Assembly (NCBI GenBank): GCA_016617785.1
Contig: JADILM010000012.1
Location: forward strand, 496,001 to 560,000
From: Sporobolomyces roseus
Lineage: Eukaryota > Basidiomycota > Microbotryomycetes > Sporidiobolales > Sporidiobolaceae
DNA length: 64,000 bases
Reading direction: 5' to 3'
Of the stretch, positions 35,301 through 45,583 are shown in pieces; within the stretch, counting starts at the first letter, position 1; each line of letters starts with the position of its first letter. The notes beneath the pieces were generated by a model. That model had not been told where the DNA came from. It saw only the letters and a list, made by a program, of their open reading frames with translations, and made no database searches. The position numbers and the translations under genes are program-made.

Positions 35301-37174
35301 GACTCCCATCACCGAACGAACTCTCGAGATTACGGCAGCCATGAACACGAACGCTCTTTCGGCATCTCAACGATCGAGGAGGTCGAGCGCATTCGGAAAC
35401 CCTGCGCCCGTAATGGAGGACGACGAACCGAGTACTGAGGAGGATGACGATGACGAGGAAGGAGGAGCGATCGGAGAGGGAGATAGAGCATTTGTCGCAA
35501 GCTACACGGGTGAAAGTGTCGAACAAACGCACGAGGGAAACGAGGACAGCAGTGAAGACGGGAGTACATCGGATAGTTCGAGCGACTCAGACGACGACCT
35601 TCAGCCTCCAACTCCTCATCAACAGCAACAGCAACCTCTCAATCTTCTTCCCCCCGCTCTCGTCGTTCTCCCAGATCACACTCCCGTTTCTGCCTCATCT
35701 TCCCAATTCGACGAATCCTCCATCGCTCGTCTCTCGATTGGTCGCGATCAACCTTCTTTCGATGTTTCCCCGAACACGTCTCTCCCCGAAGGTTTCACTA
35801 TCCTTGGCAACCAGAGTGGGATGACGACGGGAATGGTCGTCGCCGATTCAACCTCGACCAACCGGCTCTCTGAACTGCCTCCCCTCAACCCTTACGACCG
35901 CGACATGCTCCGATCCCATCTCTCTCAACTCTCGACCCCGATTCATCGGCACTCGAACGTTGTCGACCTCTCGTCTCGAACCGCAGACAAACTCGTCGGA
36001 CTCCAGAAGACAGCGAAGAAACGCGCGAATAGTAAAGCGAAAGATCGGACTGGAGTCTTTGACGAGGCATGGGATCTCGAATTGGATGGGGAAGTATTCT
36101 CAGTGAGGGAGAAGTTGGGAGAAGGATCGTTTGGAGCCGTTTTCCGAATCGCTTTCCCGACCGACGAGGAGGATGCCGATGCTTCATTCGATATCGATGG
36201 AACGGAACTCTTCCTCGCTGTCAAGGTGGAGAAGCCGACAAACTTGTGGGAGTTCCACGTCCTCGACCAACTCCAAGCTCGACTACCCGAACGATCAACC
36301 GCTTCGATCATCGCTCCTCATCGACTCTACGCTTACTCGGACGAATCTTACCTCTTGCTCGACCTTTGCGACCGAGGCAGTCTTCTTGACGCTGTCAACA
36401 AAGCTCAAGAGTTCCGAATCGCTCCTCCAGGTCCAACCGGTTCAGGAGTCGACGAACTTCTCGCCATGTTCTTCGTGATCGAACTCCTTCGAACCCTCGA
36501 AACTTTCCACTCTTCTGGATTCATTCACGGAGATCTCAAGATCGACAACTGTCTGCTACGCTTCGAGGAGGTTGAAGGATCGTGGCAGTCGACGTACGAT
36601 CCTACAGGAGGGAATGGATGGGGTCAGAAGGGATTGAAGGTGATCGATTACGGCAGAACAATCGATACTACGATCTTCCGACCTGGTCAACAATTCGTAT
36701 GCGACTTCAAGACGGATCAATTCGATTGTCCCGAAATGCGAGCTGGTCAACCTTGGACTTTCGAACCCGATTATTACGGAGTCGCTTCGATCGCTTACTG
36801 CGCTCTTTTCGGTCACTACATGGAAACCGAATCCGTCGAGGTCGAAGTTGAAGGAGGGATCAAGAAATCGAAACGAGTCATCAAGCAAGCTTTCCGACGA
36901 TATCAACAAGTCGAACTTTGGACTAAACTCTTCGACATGCTTCTCAACCCTCGAGATGTACGATCAGATGGATCTCTCCCTGTTACAAACGAGTTGGCGA
37001 GCGTCAGAGTCGAGATCGAGGAATGGCTCGCTGGGAATTGCAACAAGAACGGGAAAAGTCTGAAGAGTCTCCTTAGCAAGCTGTAAGTCTCCGCTTTCTC
37101 TTCCTCCTCCCATTAGCCTGCTCACTCAACTCTTCGCTACACCGCACAGGGAGAGGAGCTCGCTGTCTACTTAG
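32328..37174 (+). CDS. BUB1: MadBub spindle-checkpoint kinase (BUB1/MAD3)
   Basis: Exons by eye: 32328-32920, 32988-33417, 33478-33973, 34042-34101, 34169-37082, 37150-37174. Without the last splice the frame stops at 37086. Order: KEN box in AAKENIVPL near residue 30; Mad3/BUB1 TPR domain (DPLDISHQYVRFI, DPRYFRLWAHYA, KGIAEKLAALYEEYA, RKQADQIYLLGI); Bub3-binding GLEBS-like ISFEEERVRRRREKY; a long acidic Ser/Pro-rich linker; kinase domain with LGEGSFGAVF, LAVKVEKP, FIHGDLKIDNCLL (catalytic Asp) and VIDYGRTID in place of DFG. A KEN box plus a kinase in one protein marks the unduplicated MadBub form, so it probably serves both as APC/C inhibitor subunit and kinetochore kinase. Start chosen for its CAACAATGG context. 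Confidence 0.92.
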
Positions 37175-37751
37175 TGCGAGAGTTCATCTCGTTTGCTTTC
37201 ATATTGTTTATCGTTACTTTCGTCTTTCACAACTACCCCTCCTTATCTGATTCATATCCTTACTTTGCTCACCTTTCGACAATCGACTCTAATTGCATCT
37301 ACGGGAACTCGGTCGTGTGAGAGAGTAGAATGAATAGCTAGCGAAATCGAGCCGAGTCTCTCCGCCAAAACCTCTTCTTCACCTCCAGTCTGATCTCGAT
37401 AATTCTCTCGTTATGCTCAACGTACGGCATGATCAAGGTGATAGGAGCTTTGGAGAGGGAAGAAATCGAGAGTTTTCTAACGTCGCAAACTTCTGCATTG
37501 TTCAAACTTCAAAAGGATCTCTTTTCTGCCTCCTTCCTCTCCTTCTTCTCTTTCTCTCTCTCCAATTTCCCTCTTTCCACTCCCAACTCTCACTCGATGG
37601 AGCTCTAACTAGATATCTCCGGCGCTCGAGCTCACTCTGATGCCCAGTCACCCGTCTCACCGTCGAGGAGGCAAGAGACATGATTATTCGAGCCCGGAGG
37701 CTAAAAGAGAAGAAGCTTGCATTGGCGCAGAAGAAAGAAGAATACACTCAT
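37175..37751. other. Intergenic at the inner edge of arm B
   Basis: About 580 bp downstream of MadBub. CT-rich runs near 37530-37590. No gene supported. A frame opening at 37680 runs into the pseudogene below but its first 25 codons have no counterpart in the intact copy, so it is junction sequence. Confidence 0.4.
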
Positions 37752-38608
37752 GAGAGCAACGACAACGGAGCTGTCAAGTCACTCCTCAAACAACAACTCT
37801 CTACTGTCAATTCACCCTTCACTCGCATCTCAAACTCTCACTTCTCTCAACTCGATTCTCTCCTTTCTCAAGACCCTCTCTTCAGCTGGAGTGTTCGTCC
37901 TCTCTCCCTCTATCCTGCAGTATTCACGAAACCTGGTCTCGAGTATGAACGAGGAGAAATCGTCGATTTGTTCCGTCAAATCAAAGAAAAACTCCTCAAC
38001 GACGTTCAAGTGAGTCCTACCATAACAAGCTTACTCTCTCCCTTTCACTGATCGGTTGTCTCTTTTTGACAGTCCGAGAACTGTTAAAGATTGGCTCTCA
38101 GCTATTGAACTTGTGCAACTAGAGGTGTCGTTCTAAGGTGTTTTACAAGCGAAGAAGAAAGAGAGAGAGAATCTACAAAATTCGAAACTCGATCTAAATC
38201 CGAACAAAGCGTAATTACCTAAGCAAAGTTCCATTCGCTTCCATCCTTTTCCATCGAATTTCGTCCGATAACAAGAACGTTCAGAAGAATATCACTCAAT
38301 CAGAGAACAAACTCGCAGTTCGCATGAATCAAAAGGTGAGCTTCTCTCTTTCTCTCTTTCTGCACTATGCTGACTCCCTCACATGCTCGCAAACCAAGGA
38401 TGCAAACGAGAACGACGTCGAGAACGAATCTGCCATGTTCTTTGAATTCAAGCCTGGGACTGACAAAATTGTGAAAGGAGTTCAACTCTTCGATTCGAGT
38501 GAGTGAACACTCTCCTACCCTCCTTCTTCTCTTTAGCAGTGTCTGACAGAGATTGAATTGATAGCTACTACTCACGCTCAAGCTAAGCGTACTGGTACAA
38601 AGATCTGA
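37752..38608 (+). pseudogene. Broken copy of the unknown gene (arm B)
   Basis: Counterpart of 25702-26486. Three lesions: (1) the N-terminal region is missing and replaced by unrelated junction sequence; (2) a block of about 200 bp (roughly 38079-38277) with stops sits inside exon 2 between the codons matching QSEN and VQKN; (3) the acceptor of intron 2 is AA instead of AG, just before 38394. The last exon still ends in the paralogue's KRTG-x-KI at 38608. Confidence 0.75.
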
Positions 38609-39007
38609 ATCTGAACATAGCTTTGAATCGGAATTCGCTTGAATCGTTTGTACCTAGTCTTTCTGTCTCGCTGTCGATGCAATCTGTACCTCTGGCTCTT
38701 TCGATGTCCTTTTTACTTGCTTCAGAATGCGCTAGCTCTCGAAGGTGACTAGACGAGAGATGATGCGCAACGTTGAGAGAATTACATCGGCTAAATAGAA
38801 TGAAGCTGATCTCGGCTGTTCGACAATAACGCTCTGCCTCGACCCATCAATTTGTAGCGCGCAAGAATAATGTTGCGCTGGCTCGAGGGAAGGAGCAAAC
38901 TGATATTGAAGAGCAAAGGGAGAAAGATCGACAACTCATTTCGAAACGAGGAGTAGAGCCTGAGAGCTAGGAAGATTCACGAGCTACAGCAAAAGAGCTA
39001 CAGAGAG
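38609..39007. other. Intergenic, 3' flank of ZnF-E
   Basis: About 400 bp, alignable inverted to the ZnF-D flank (25295-25701); no gene. Confidence 0.45.
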
Positions 39008-39881
39008 CTATAGAAGGAGATCTGTGTAGCGTAGGGTTTGTCGAGGAGTGAGTGGGATTCGAGCTTTGTCGAGAGAGCGTTGCAAAGTTGAAGATTGACG
39101 AGCAAAGTATGTTTTGTCACTGATCATGTTCATGTTCTGATCCAGAGTGAGTATGCGTGGGGCGGATTGACGCGTTGGTACAGGAGGAGAGCCTGCACTC
39201 GGTTGATTATTGACAATTGCTGGAGGTATAGGCTGAACACAGACCAAGCTGTCAGCCGTGAACAGATTGAGAGCGACTCAAAAGCTCACCAGTCTCCTTG
39301 GTCCTCCCTGAACCTGATCCCAATACCACCCTTCCCGCGGCGCTTCATGAGCTCCGTTAGGCATCGGACAATCGTGCGTGTGCCATCCCGTCTCATTTCT
39401 AACAAAATACCTCGAAGGATGAGCCGAGTTCTTCCCGTATTGTTTGAGGGAGAAGCTTACACTCTAGGCCATGCTTGAAAGCACTGGAGACAAGGAGAGT
39501 ACCCGCCCCTGCCGTCACGGTTGGTATGCATAGCGGATACATGCTTTTCGAGTTCCTGAGCAGACCATGTAGGGAATGTTGAGTAAAGCTGAGACTTGCC
39601 TACAAAGCAGTGCGAAAGATCACTCACATCCCATGTCAAGCACAGTAAGTTGCAGTAACCGCACGAATTGGCTGGAAACGAGGTATGGGCAGAATTCCAG
39701 TGTCGAGCGACTGACTGTACAACGACGAACCTCCTCAGTCGTCATAAAAGCAGGCAGTTGATTAGAATCAAAGACTCACACGTCTATGGCCCCACTCTAG
39801 ACCACACACTCCGCAGGACCAGAGCCTGGAGAGAGCGTCAAACTTTGCTCTTTCGCTGACCGGGTCCATGATGTGATCCAT
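39008..39881 (-). CDS. ZnF-E: Cys/His zinc-finger protein (arm B), apparently intact
   Basis: Start at 39881 (MDHIMDPVSERAKFDALSR). Units in order over five exons: WSCGVCGLEWGHRR; SVARHWNSAH with SCGYCNLLCLTWD; ELEKHVSAMH with PCLQCFQAWPR; GWHTHDCPMPNGAHEAP; and a last exon ending PLTPRQTLRYTDLLL at 39008. The Trp of CxxCxxAW is present here, unlike ZnF-D. Both flanking fingers keep two Cys and two His. I infer a nucleic-acid-binding regulator. Divergent to the dead SSP-D. Confidence 0.7.
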
Positions 39882-41559
39882 TCTTAGCGTCTGAGCAGTT
39901 CCCGTGGAGTCCTGAGCTGTAGGCTTAATCCCTCACGAACAGGGCCAGAAACGAAAGAGGCAAGAAAGAGGAAAGAGAGGGGGAAAGAGAAAACCAAGAT
40001 TCCGCTTTTCTCCTGAGCGGTAAGAGACGAACGGAGTTTCCGGTTCGAACTGCGGACCGGTCCGAAACCACAAAGAGCGACAAGCAAGAGTGGGTAAGCG
40101 GCGGTGAGCAAAGTGGGTCGTTGAGTCGAGGAAGGGAAAGAAGAGAGTGGAAAGGAGATGAGTGTTGAAGTCTACTGTTCAGCTGTACCGATCCTAGTAC
40201 CCTCCGACTTCTCTCCAGATCAACCATTCTGACCTCGCCCTCGTAGCAACTGAGCAGCTCCCCTCAAATCACCGGTTCCTTCCGATAAATCCTATCTCCC
40301 TCGATGCCCTCCCAACAGCCTAACCGAAGCATGACCTGTACTCGTGAACCTCAGTTCAAGCTCTATCCTGTAGCCTTTCTATCAGCAAGTCGTGAGTTGC
40401 GGAGACCGATGGTTGTGGTCGAGGGAGAAGAGTCGGGGAACGAGATTTAGACTGTAGGAGTTAATCGGAGCTGTTTGCTTGGGAATTTTGAGAGTATATG
40501 AGTGTTTAAAGACCTCTAACGTAGGCGTAGAGCGAGTTGGCGAGATAGAGCGAAGCGTTAGAGATCAAGAAGTTTTGCTGTCAATTTTGCTCTCTTCAAC
40601 CTCTCACTTTGATACAAGAGGAACGAACAAAGACATCAAGCGAACCTACGCAAGATAACGCGACCAGCCTCACCCTCACCCTCACCCTCATTTCGAATTA
40701 ACGAGATTCAGACTTCATTTCTTCCTTTCCCTCTTCAGCTCATTCACCGGTCTACACAGCTCAAGACAACTGAGTGATAATCTAGAGATTGTAGGGCGAT
40801 AGACCTGAAGGAGCGGAAAGCGAATATCGTGTATGGAATTCACCTGAATAGGTGATACAATCGTTCGTTCGTTTCTCGAGTCCTACATCTGCTCCACGCT
40901 CTCGCCCAACTGATATGATACTCGTACATGGGGATTGAGGGATCTACTGCCTCCCTTGAGAAGCTTCGTGAGGAACGTTGACTGAAACCCTCGTCTCAGA
41001 CCTCCAAATTTCGACGGTTTCGAGAACTTCGCAAGTTCGATTAGACCCCGCGCTCTCGCTTCTGAGCAGCCCTCTAGTAACTCATTGGCCACTCTCTGAT
41101 GACTGCACTCTCATGCTTTAACATCCGAAGCGGTCCTCGAGGTCTTCATCTTACCTCGCTTCGTTTTCTCATTTTCGAAGTACGAGTCTTCGATCACTTT
41201 CACCGAACTTGACCCCTTCACCCTTCTAAGTCGATCACCCTTCACAGCAGCTGATCACCTAGGAGCAGAGCTCGTGGTACAGTAGCAAGTTTACTTCACT
41301 GCCTCTCGACCGAAAATGACTTCATTTTCGGTCGACCCCTTGAACCCTTGAGGAGCTATTTGCAGTAATACTCAAATCACCCTTCAACCTTATTACCTTC
41401 TGGAAATAAACAAAGATGGCAACATATTCCGTCAGCTCACCTTGAAGAAGCGGAACTTCCGGAATCCGACAGCTCAAAAACTCGACGGATTTCGGTTTTC
41501 TCTTTCTCTTCTTTTCCATCACTTTCCACTCTGAACACAGTCTTCACACACTCACCATC
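39882..41559. other. 1.7 kb divergent intergenic region between ZnF-E and SSP-D
   Basis: Arm B counterpart of 22351-24126. No gene supported. It contains a CCTCAC-type hexamer run (about 40667-40690) and the palindrome listed next. Confidence 0.5.
41306..41335. promoter_or_regulatory. Perfect 30 bp palindrome upstream of SSP-D
   Basis: Fourteen-base arms (tcgaccgaaaatga and its exact reverse complement) around a 2-base centre, about 225 bp upstream of the SSP-D start. The half-site is kept in arm A. It could bind a dimeric factor or form a hairpin; inference. Confidence 0.55.
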
Positions 41560-42331
41560 ATGCTCTCTTCGACAATCCTCGCCATCGCAACCTACATCTT
41601 TTCCCTCTCTGCTTCAGCCGCTCCTCTTCGCACTCGACAAACCGCCGAATAGTCCTCCCCTCAAATTAACGGAAACTATTCCACTGGGATCACCTGGGCG
41701 ACCTACATTGGCTCAGGATGGCAGTGGATCTCGAGCGAAGAAGGGTGCAGCGCAGGTTACCCAATTGATACCGTGATCGTGAGTCAACTCTTCTCGTCTC
41801 TATTGGCAACAAGGCACTAACAAAGTCGTTCCCTCAGCATGACTTCCGTCGTGTCTATCCAATCCCTCCCAACCTCAACTTCACCATCTCACAATGGTAC
41901 GGAGCAGACGATCAATACCGAATTGGGTGAGCTCCGTTTCTTTCGACTCGGTCTAGCACTCACAAACGCTCACCCTCTACCCTTGACTTAGCGTTGGAAA
42001 GATCAACGGTGCCGAAACTTGCCTTGGAGGTCGTGACGATCGAATCTCTGGAACTGATTGCGATTCTCCTCTCGCTGCTGTTCGTCTTCGGTTCTCTCCT
42101 TTCCTCTCGCTTCGCCCCCCCAGCTCACTCATATGTTCTACTTCACAGTGGACGATCAGCTGCGGGACCGGTGATGCCTTTGAAGACAAATGCCGATTTG
42201 AGGCTACCCAGTCCGGAGGTTGCGCTACTTTTACCGCTTTCGACCAGCCCATGAACTTGACCGACTGCTCCCCTATCGACATCGGCGATCTCTCGAACCC
42301 TCAGAACAACCCTCAGCAATTCATCTTCTAA
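41560..42331 (+). pseudogene. SSP-D: secreted cysteine-rich protein gene (arm B) with premature stop
   Basis: Counterpart of SSP-C. The signal peptide MLSSTILAIATYIFSLSASA is intact. An in-frame TAG then follows RTRQTAE at about residue 31, and the neighbouring first conserved Cys is Ser (SSPQINGN against CSPRINGN in SSP-C). The later exons remain readable (DDQYRIG, AETCLGG, WTISCGTGDAFEDKC, and the NPQQFIF end at 42331), so loss is recent. It is expressed at most as a short peptide unless the stop is read through. Confidence 0.75.
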
Positions 42332-42499
42332 AAGAGGAGACCTGATAGACACTTTTCGAAACGGACACTTGTAATCTCTCGAATCTCTTGCTGTAACTGA
42401 GATTACTTCTTCTCGAGATATTCTTCTGTCTCTACATTCTTCACTACGAGAGACGTTGAGAATCTTCTCTATGTTTCATCCTCCCTCCCTGACTCCCTT

Positions 42500-44359
42500 C
42501 TATACTATCAACCTCGTCGGATCTTCGATGATGTTCTTCCAAGTCTCGACCAATCGAGCCAACTCGACACCTTCCACTACTCTATGATCAGCCGAGAAAC
42601 TCACGTCCTGCGAGTCGGAAACCAGAGTCAGTCGAGGAACACAAACAGAGAGTTATGAGAACTCACCATGACCATTCTCGGTTCAAGTTTCCACTCTCCT
42701 CCAACCTCACTAACTTCTTCTCCTCTAGCTACTCGTTTCGCTCTCTCCTCCTCACTGCCTTTCATGAATCTCGGTTCAACTCTCACTCTTCCCATCGCTC
42801 CAATCGATAATTGACCCGTTGGAGGAATCACTGGATGTGTAGTCTTTCCTCCTATCGCTCCAATGTTACTGAGTGTGATTGAACCGGCTCCTTGATATTG
42901 CGAAGGGAATTTGGGAATCGTCGAGGTGGGAGTGAGGAAAGATTGGAGGTGAGTGAGGTTTGAGGCGACTGAGAAGACGGAGAGAGAATCAATTGATCGA
43001 AGGACAGGAGTGTAGAGACCTCCTGAAGGTGAAGGGGAAGAGACGGCGACTGAGATATCGTGAGATGGTCGACGAAGGAGGGAAGGTTCAGAGGATTGGG
43101 AGGAGTTGGGCGATAGAGTGCAAGAGAAGAGAGGGTGTTCGTGCATGGCAATCGAGAGAGCTTTGACGAGTAGAGGGAGAAGAGTAATTCGATCGAATCT
43201 AGCAGTTTCTTCGACTCTCTGAGATTGTTCGTTCATTCCCCATTGTTCAGTTCTTGCGAGATTCAATTCATCCTTCGAAGTGAGAGTCTTGCGAAATCGT
43301 AGAGGTATGTTCGAGTTGAGCGAGAGTCGTAGTCGTTCAAGGAGAGTCACGTCGATCGTGTCTGAATAGGCGAAATGAGGGATTTGAAGAGAAGCCGACA
43401 TTGCTTTGAACATTGCTCGACGAGTTGAAGATAGAGGAATAGTATGAGGAGAGGTGGCTGGGAGAGATGAGGAAGCGGAAGGCGTAGGAGGAGGATGGGA
43501 TTGTGGTTGACGAGAAGGAGAATCTGTTGGAGGTCGTTCGAAAGGAATGAAAGGTTGAGTATCTCCTTCCTTCTTCTTCGAGTGCTCGAGTACGTCTCCT
43601 TTTGTCACTCTACCATCTCGACCAGTAGGTTTGACTTCAGTGAGATCAACTTCGAGTTCTCTAGCGAATCTTCTCGTTGCTGGAGTTGCGAGAACTGATG
43701 CTGAACCTTGACTTGGATCTGGTCGAACTGGATGAGGTACCTTGTCTTCCGACTTTGTTGATGCTGAATCGGTGGTATTGGAAGAGAAAGACGGGGAAGG
43801 AGAGGTCTCTTCGACTGAGTTGACGACTTCGATTTCGCAAAGTGTCGATCCAACTTTCAGCATTTCTCCAACTCCTCCAGCTAGACTCTTGATCGTGCCC
43901 GAGAAGGGAGAAGTGATTTCGACTGTCGCTTTGTCAGATCTAACAAGTCTCGAGAACAAATTAGTCTAGCTAGAATGTGAGTTTGTAAGGACAAAGAGAG
44001 GAAACTCACGTGACTTCGACAACCGGATCGAACTCTTCAATCTTGTCTCCAGGTTGAACGAGCCTACAGATTGGGAGATCGCGTCAGTCTGCTGGCTAAC
44101 GATTCGATTGAACAGCACAGAGCGAGACATACCACTTGACGACTTCACACTCAGTGATCCCCTCTCCAATATCTGCCAATTTGAACTCTTTGACCTGTCC
44201 CTGCGCCACTCTTGAGCTGCTGAGTAATCTCCTACCGATAGAGTGATTGTTTGCGATTGAACGTTGTGACTTTTTTGAGGCAATCGACCGAGGAGAGATG
44301 ATTCGAATTGAGGAAGAACGAGTCGCTGATTGCACGACTCGGAGGGGTGTACGAAGCAT
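42500..44359 (-). CDS. Branched-chain 2-oxoacid dehydrogenase E2, single-lipoyl form
   Basis: Exons by eye: 44133-44359, 44010-44063, 42667-43939, 42500-42607. Presequence (MLRTPLRVVQSATRSSS), one lipoyl domain (FKLADIGEGITECEVVKW, LVQPGDKIEEFDPVVEV, SDKATVEIT), E1/E3-binding domain (ATPATRRFAREL) and catalytic domain ending in ADHRVVEGVELARL. From the second half of the lipoyl domain onward it is almost identical to 19821-21387. It differs by lacking lipoyl domain 1's second half, the linker and lipoyl domain 2's first half. It ends LIV rather than LMEQ. Both genes appear functional, so the organism may make two E2 isoforms. Downstream of the LYR gene on the same strand. Confidence 0.9.
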
Positions 44360-44738
44360 TCTTCTGCTTGATTTGGCGAGGGAGAGAGGGAGAGGAGAAA
44401 AGGAGAGGAAGGAGGGGAGGGGGGAGGAGAGGGAAAAGTGGGACCCCTCTCGCGGCAATCCGCAAAAGACAGGGGAAGTGAAGAGGGAAGGGAAGAAAAA
44501 GAGAAGGGGTTTGAAAGTCGGGAGTGACTGTCACTGTCGAAGATGTCGTTGTCGTCGTGGAAGTCGTCGAATGAAAGGAGGTTGAGAGGTGTCGAAGGTG
44601 TCAGGTTGAAGAATCGTAGGAGACCAAGAACTCGTTTATCTCGTTCATTCAAGGCGCCGAGCGTTGTCGCTAGTCGTCGAGTGAGAGCGTGTCCATCGAC
44701 GAGGTGGCGGTCCGATCCGTTGAGGTCAAAGACAGCGT

Positions 44739-45583
44739 TCATGATTGCTTCTTCGTTTCCGCCTTGTTCCAGATCCTGTTCGCTCGAGCTTGTAGTTTCG
44801 GAGAGATACGCATCTGTGAGACCCAGTACATCTCCACAACGTTTAGAGCAAGATCAGTGAACGGTTGTTCGAGGGCTAGACTCACGTTATTCCTCTCTTG
44901 TTCTTTCTTCTCTTTCCCCCTCGCATCCTTCATCCATCCCTTCCATTCCTCTCCCCATCCTCCCTCCCTCTTACCTAATCTTCCCTCGAAGCCTTCTTCC
45001 TCCTTCATCATGCCCTCGTACTCCCTTGCTTTCTCCAATAAATCATACCGTTTCTGACTTTTCCTCCTCCGATTGAAAATCATCATACTCGTTTGAACTG
45101 GTTGAGGTTTCACCCTCAACATCGGAGGAGCGAATTGAGTTGAATGTAGGATAGAGGGTCGGGGTTGAGGGGCTCGGGGAGGGGAGCGAGGCTTGAAATT
45201 GGGAGGAAGAGGAGGATGAGGGGGGAGAGAACGGAGGGAAATGAGGTGGCAAGACAATTCTTTCGTTCGTGAGAGGTGTAGAGGTGAATTATGACTAGAT
45301 TCGAATTGATGCAATAGCTAGATCAGTGAGAGAGTGATCAGTCTAGCTTGCGAAAGAGAGAGAATGAGAAAGAACTCACTTGTTCAGCTTGAATCCATTT
45401 CCTTTTGATCTTTTCGATATTCCCTAACTTCCTGTTCCTCTTGAAGTTGTCTCTGATGTAAGAATGTAGGATTTGACGATGATTGAGAGGGAGAGGGAGT
45501 GAGGAAGTTGCGAAGAGGAGTGGTCGATACAAAGACCACAGGATAGGGATTCGATGTAGGGGTGATTCAAGGAGTGAGTGCAT
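44739..45583 (-). CDS. LYR-motif protein, intact copy
   Basis: Exons by eye: 45380-45583, 44886-45317, then one whose 5' end is 44813. Start at 45583. Exon 1 carries ILWSLYRPLLFATSSLP, LNHRQILHSYIRDNF and NIEKIKRKWIQAEQ, a complex-1-LYR domain; such proteins are small mitochondrial factors that bind acyl-carrier protein and help Fe-S or complex assembly. Exon 2 is Pro-rich then highly charged (RRKSQKRYDLLEKA, GEEWKGWMKDARGKEKK). Exon 3 (SPKLQARANRIWNKAE) ends in a stop at 44739. Another frame stays open for about 80 codons beyond, with partial similarity in the arm A copy, so the C-terminus is uncertain. Exact family member not identified. Confidence 0.7.

Larger units (their letters stand above)
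37752..45068. repeat. Arm B of the large inverted duplication (about 7.3 kb)
   Basis: Inverted counterpart of 18233-26365, separated from it by 11.4 kb. The inner end starts inside the first exon of the unknown gene; the outer end lies inside exon 2 of the LYR gene, which continues intact beyond the repeat. Confidence 0.85.

Noticed and set aside
40667..40690. CCTCAC/CCCTCA hexamer run, possible telomere-like repeat
   Set aside because: Only about four units, internal and not matching TTAGGG-type telomeres; ordinary microsatellite.
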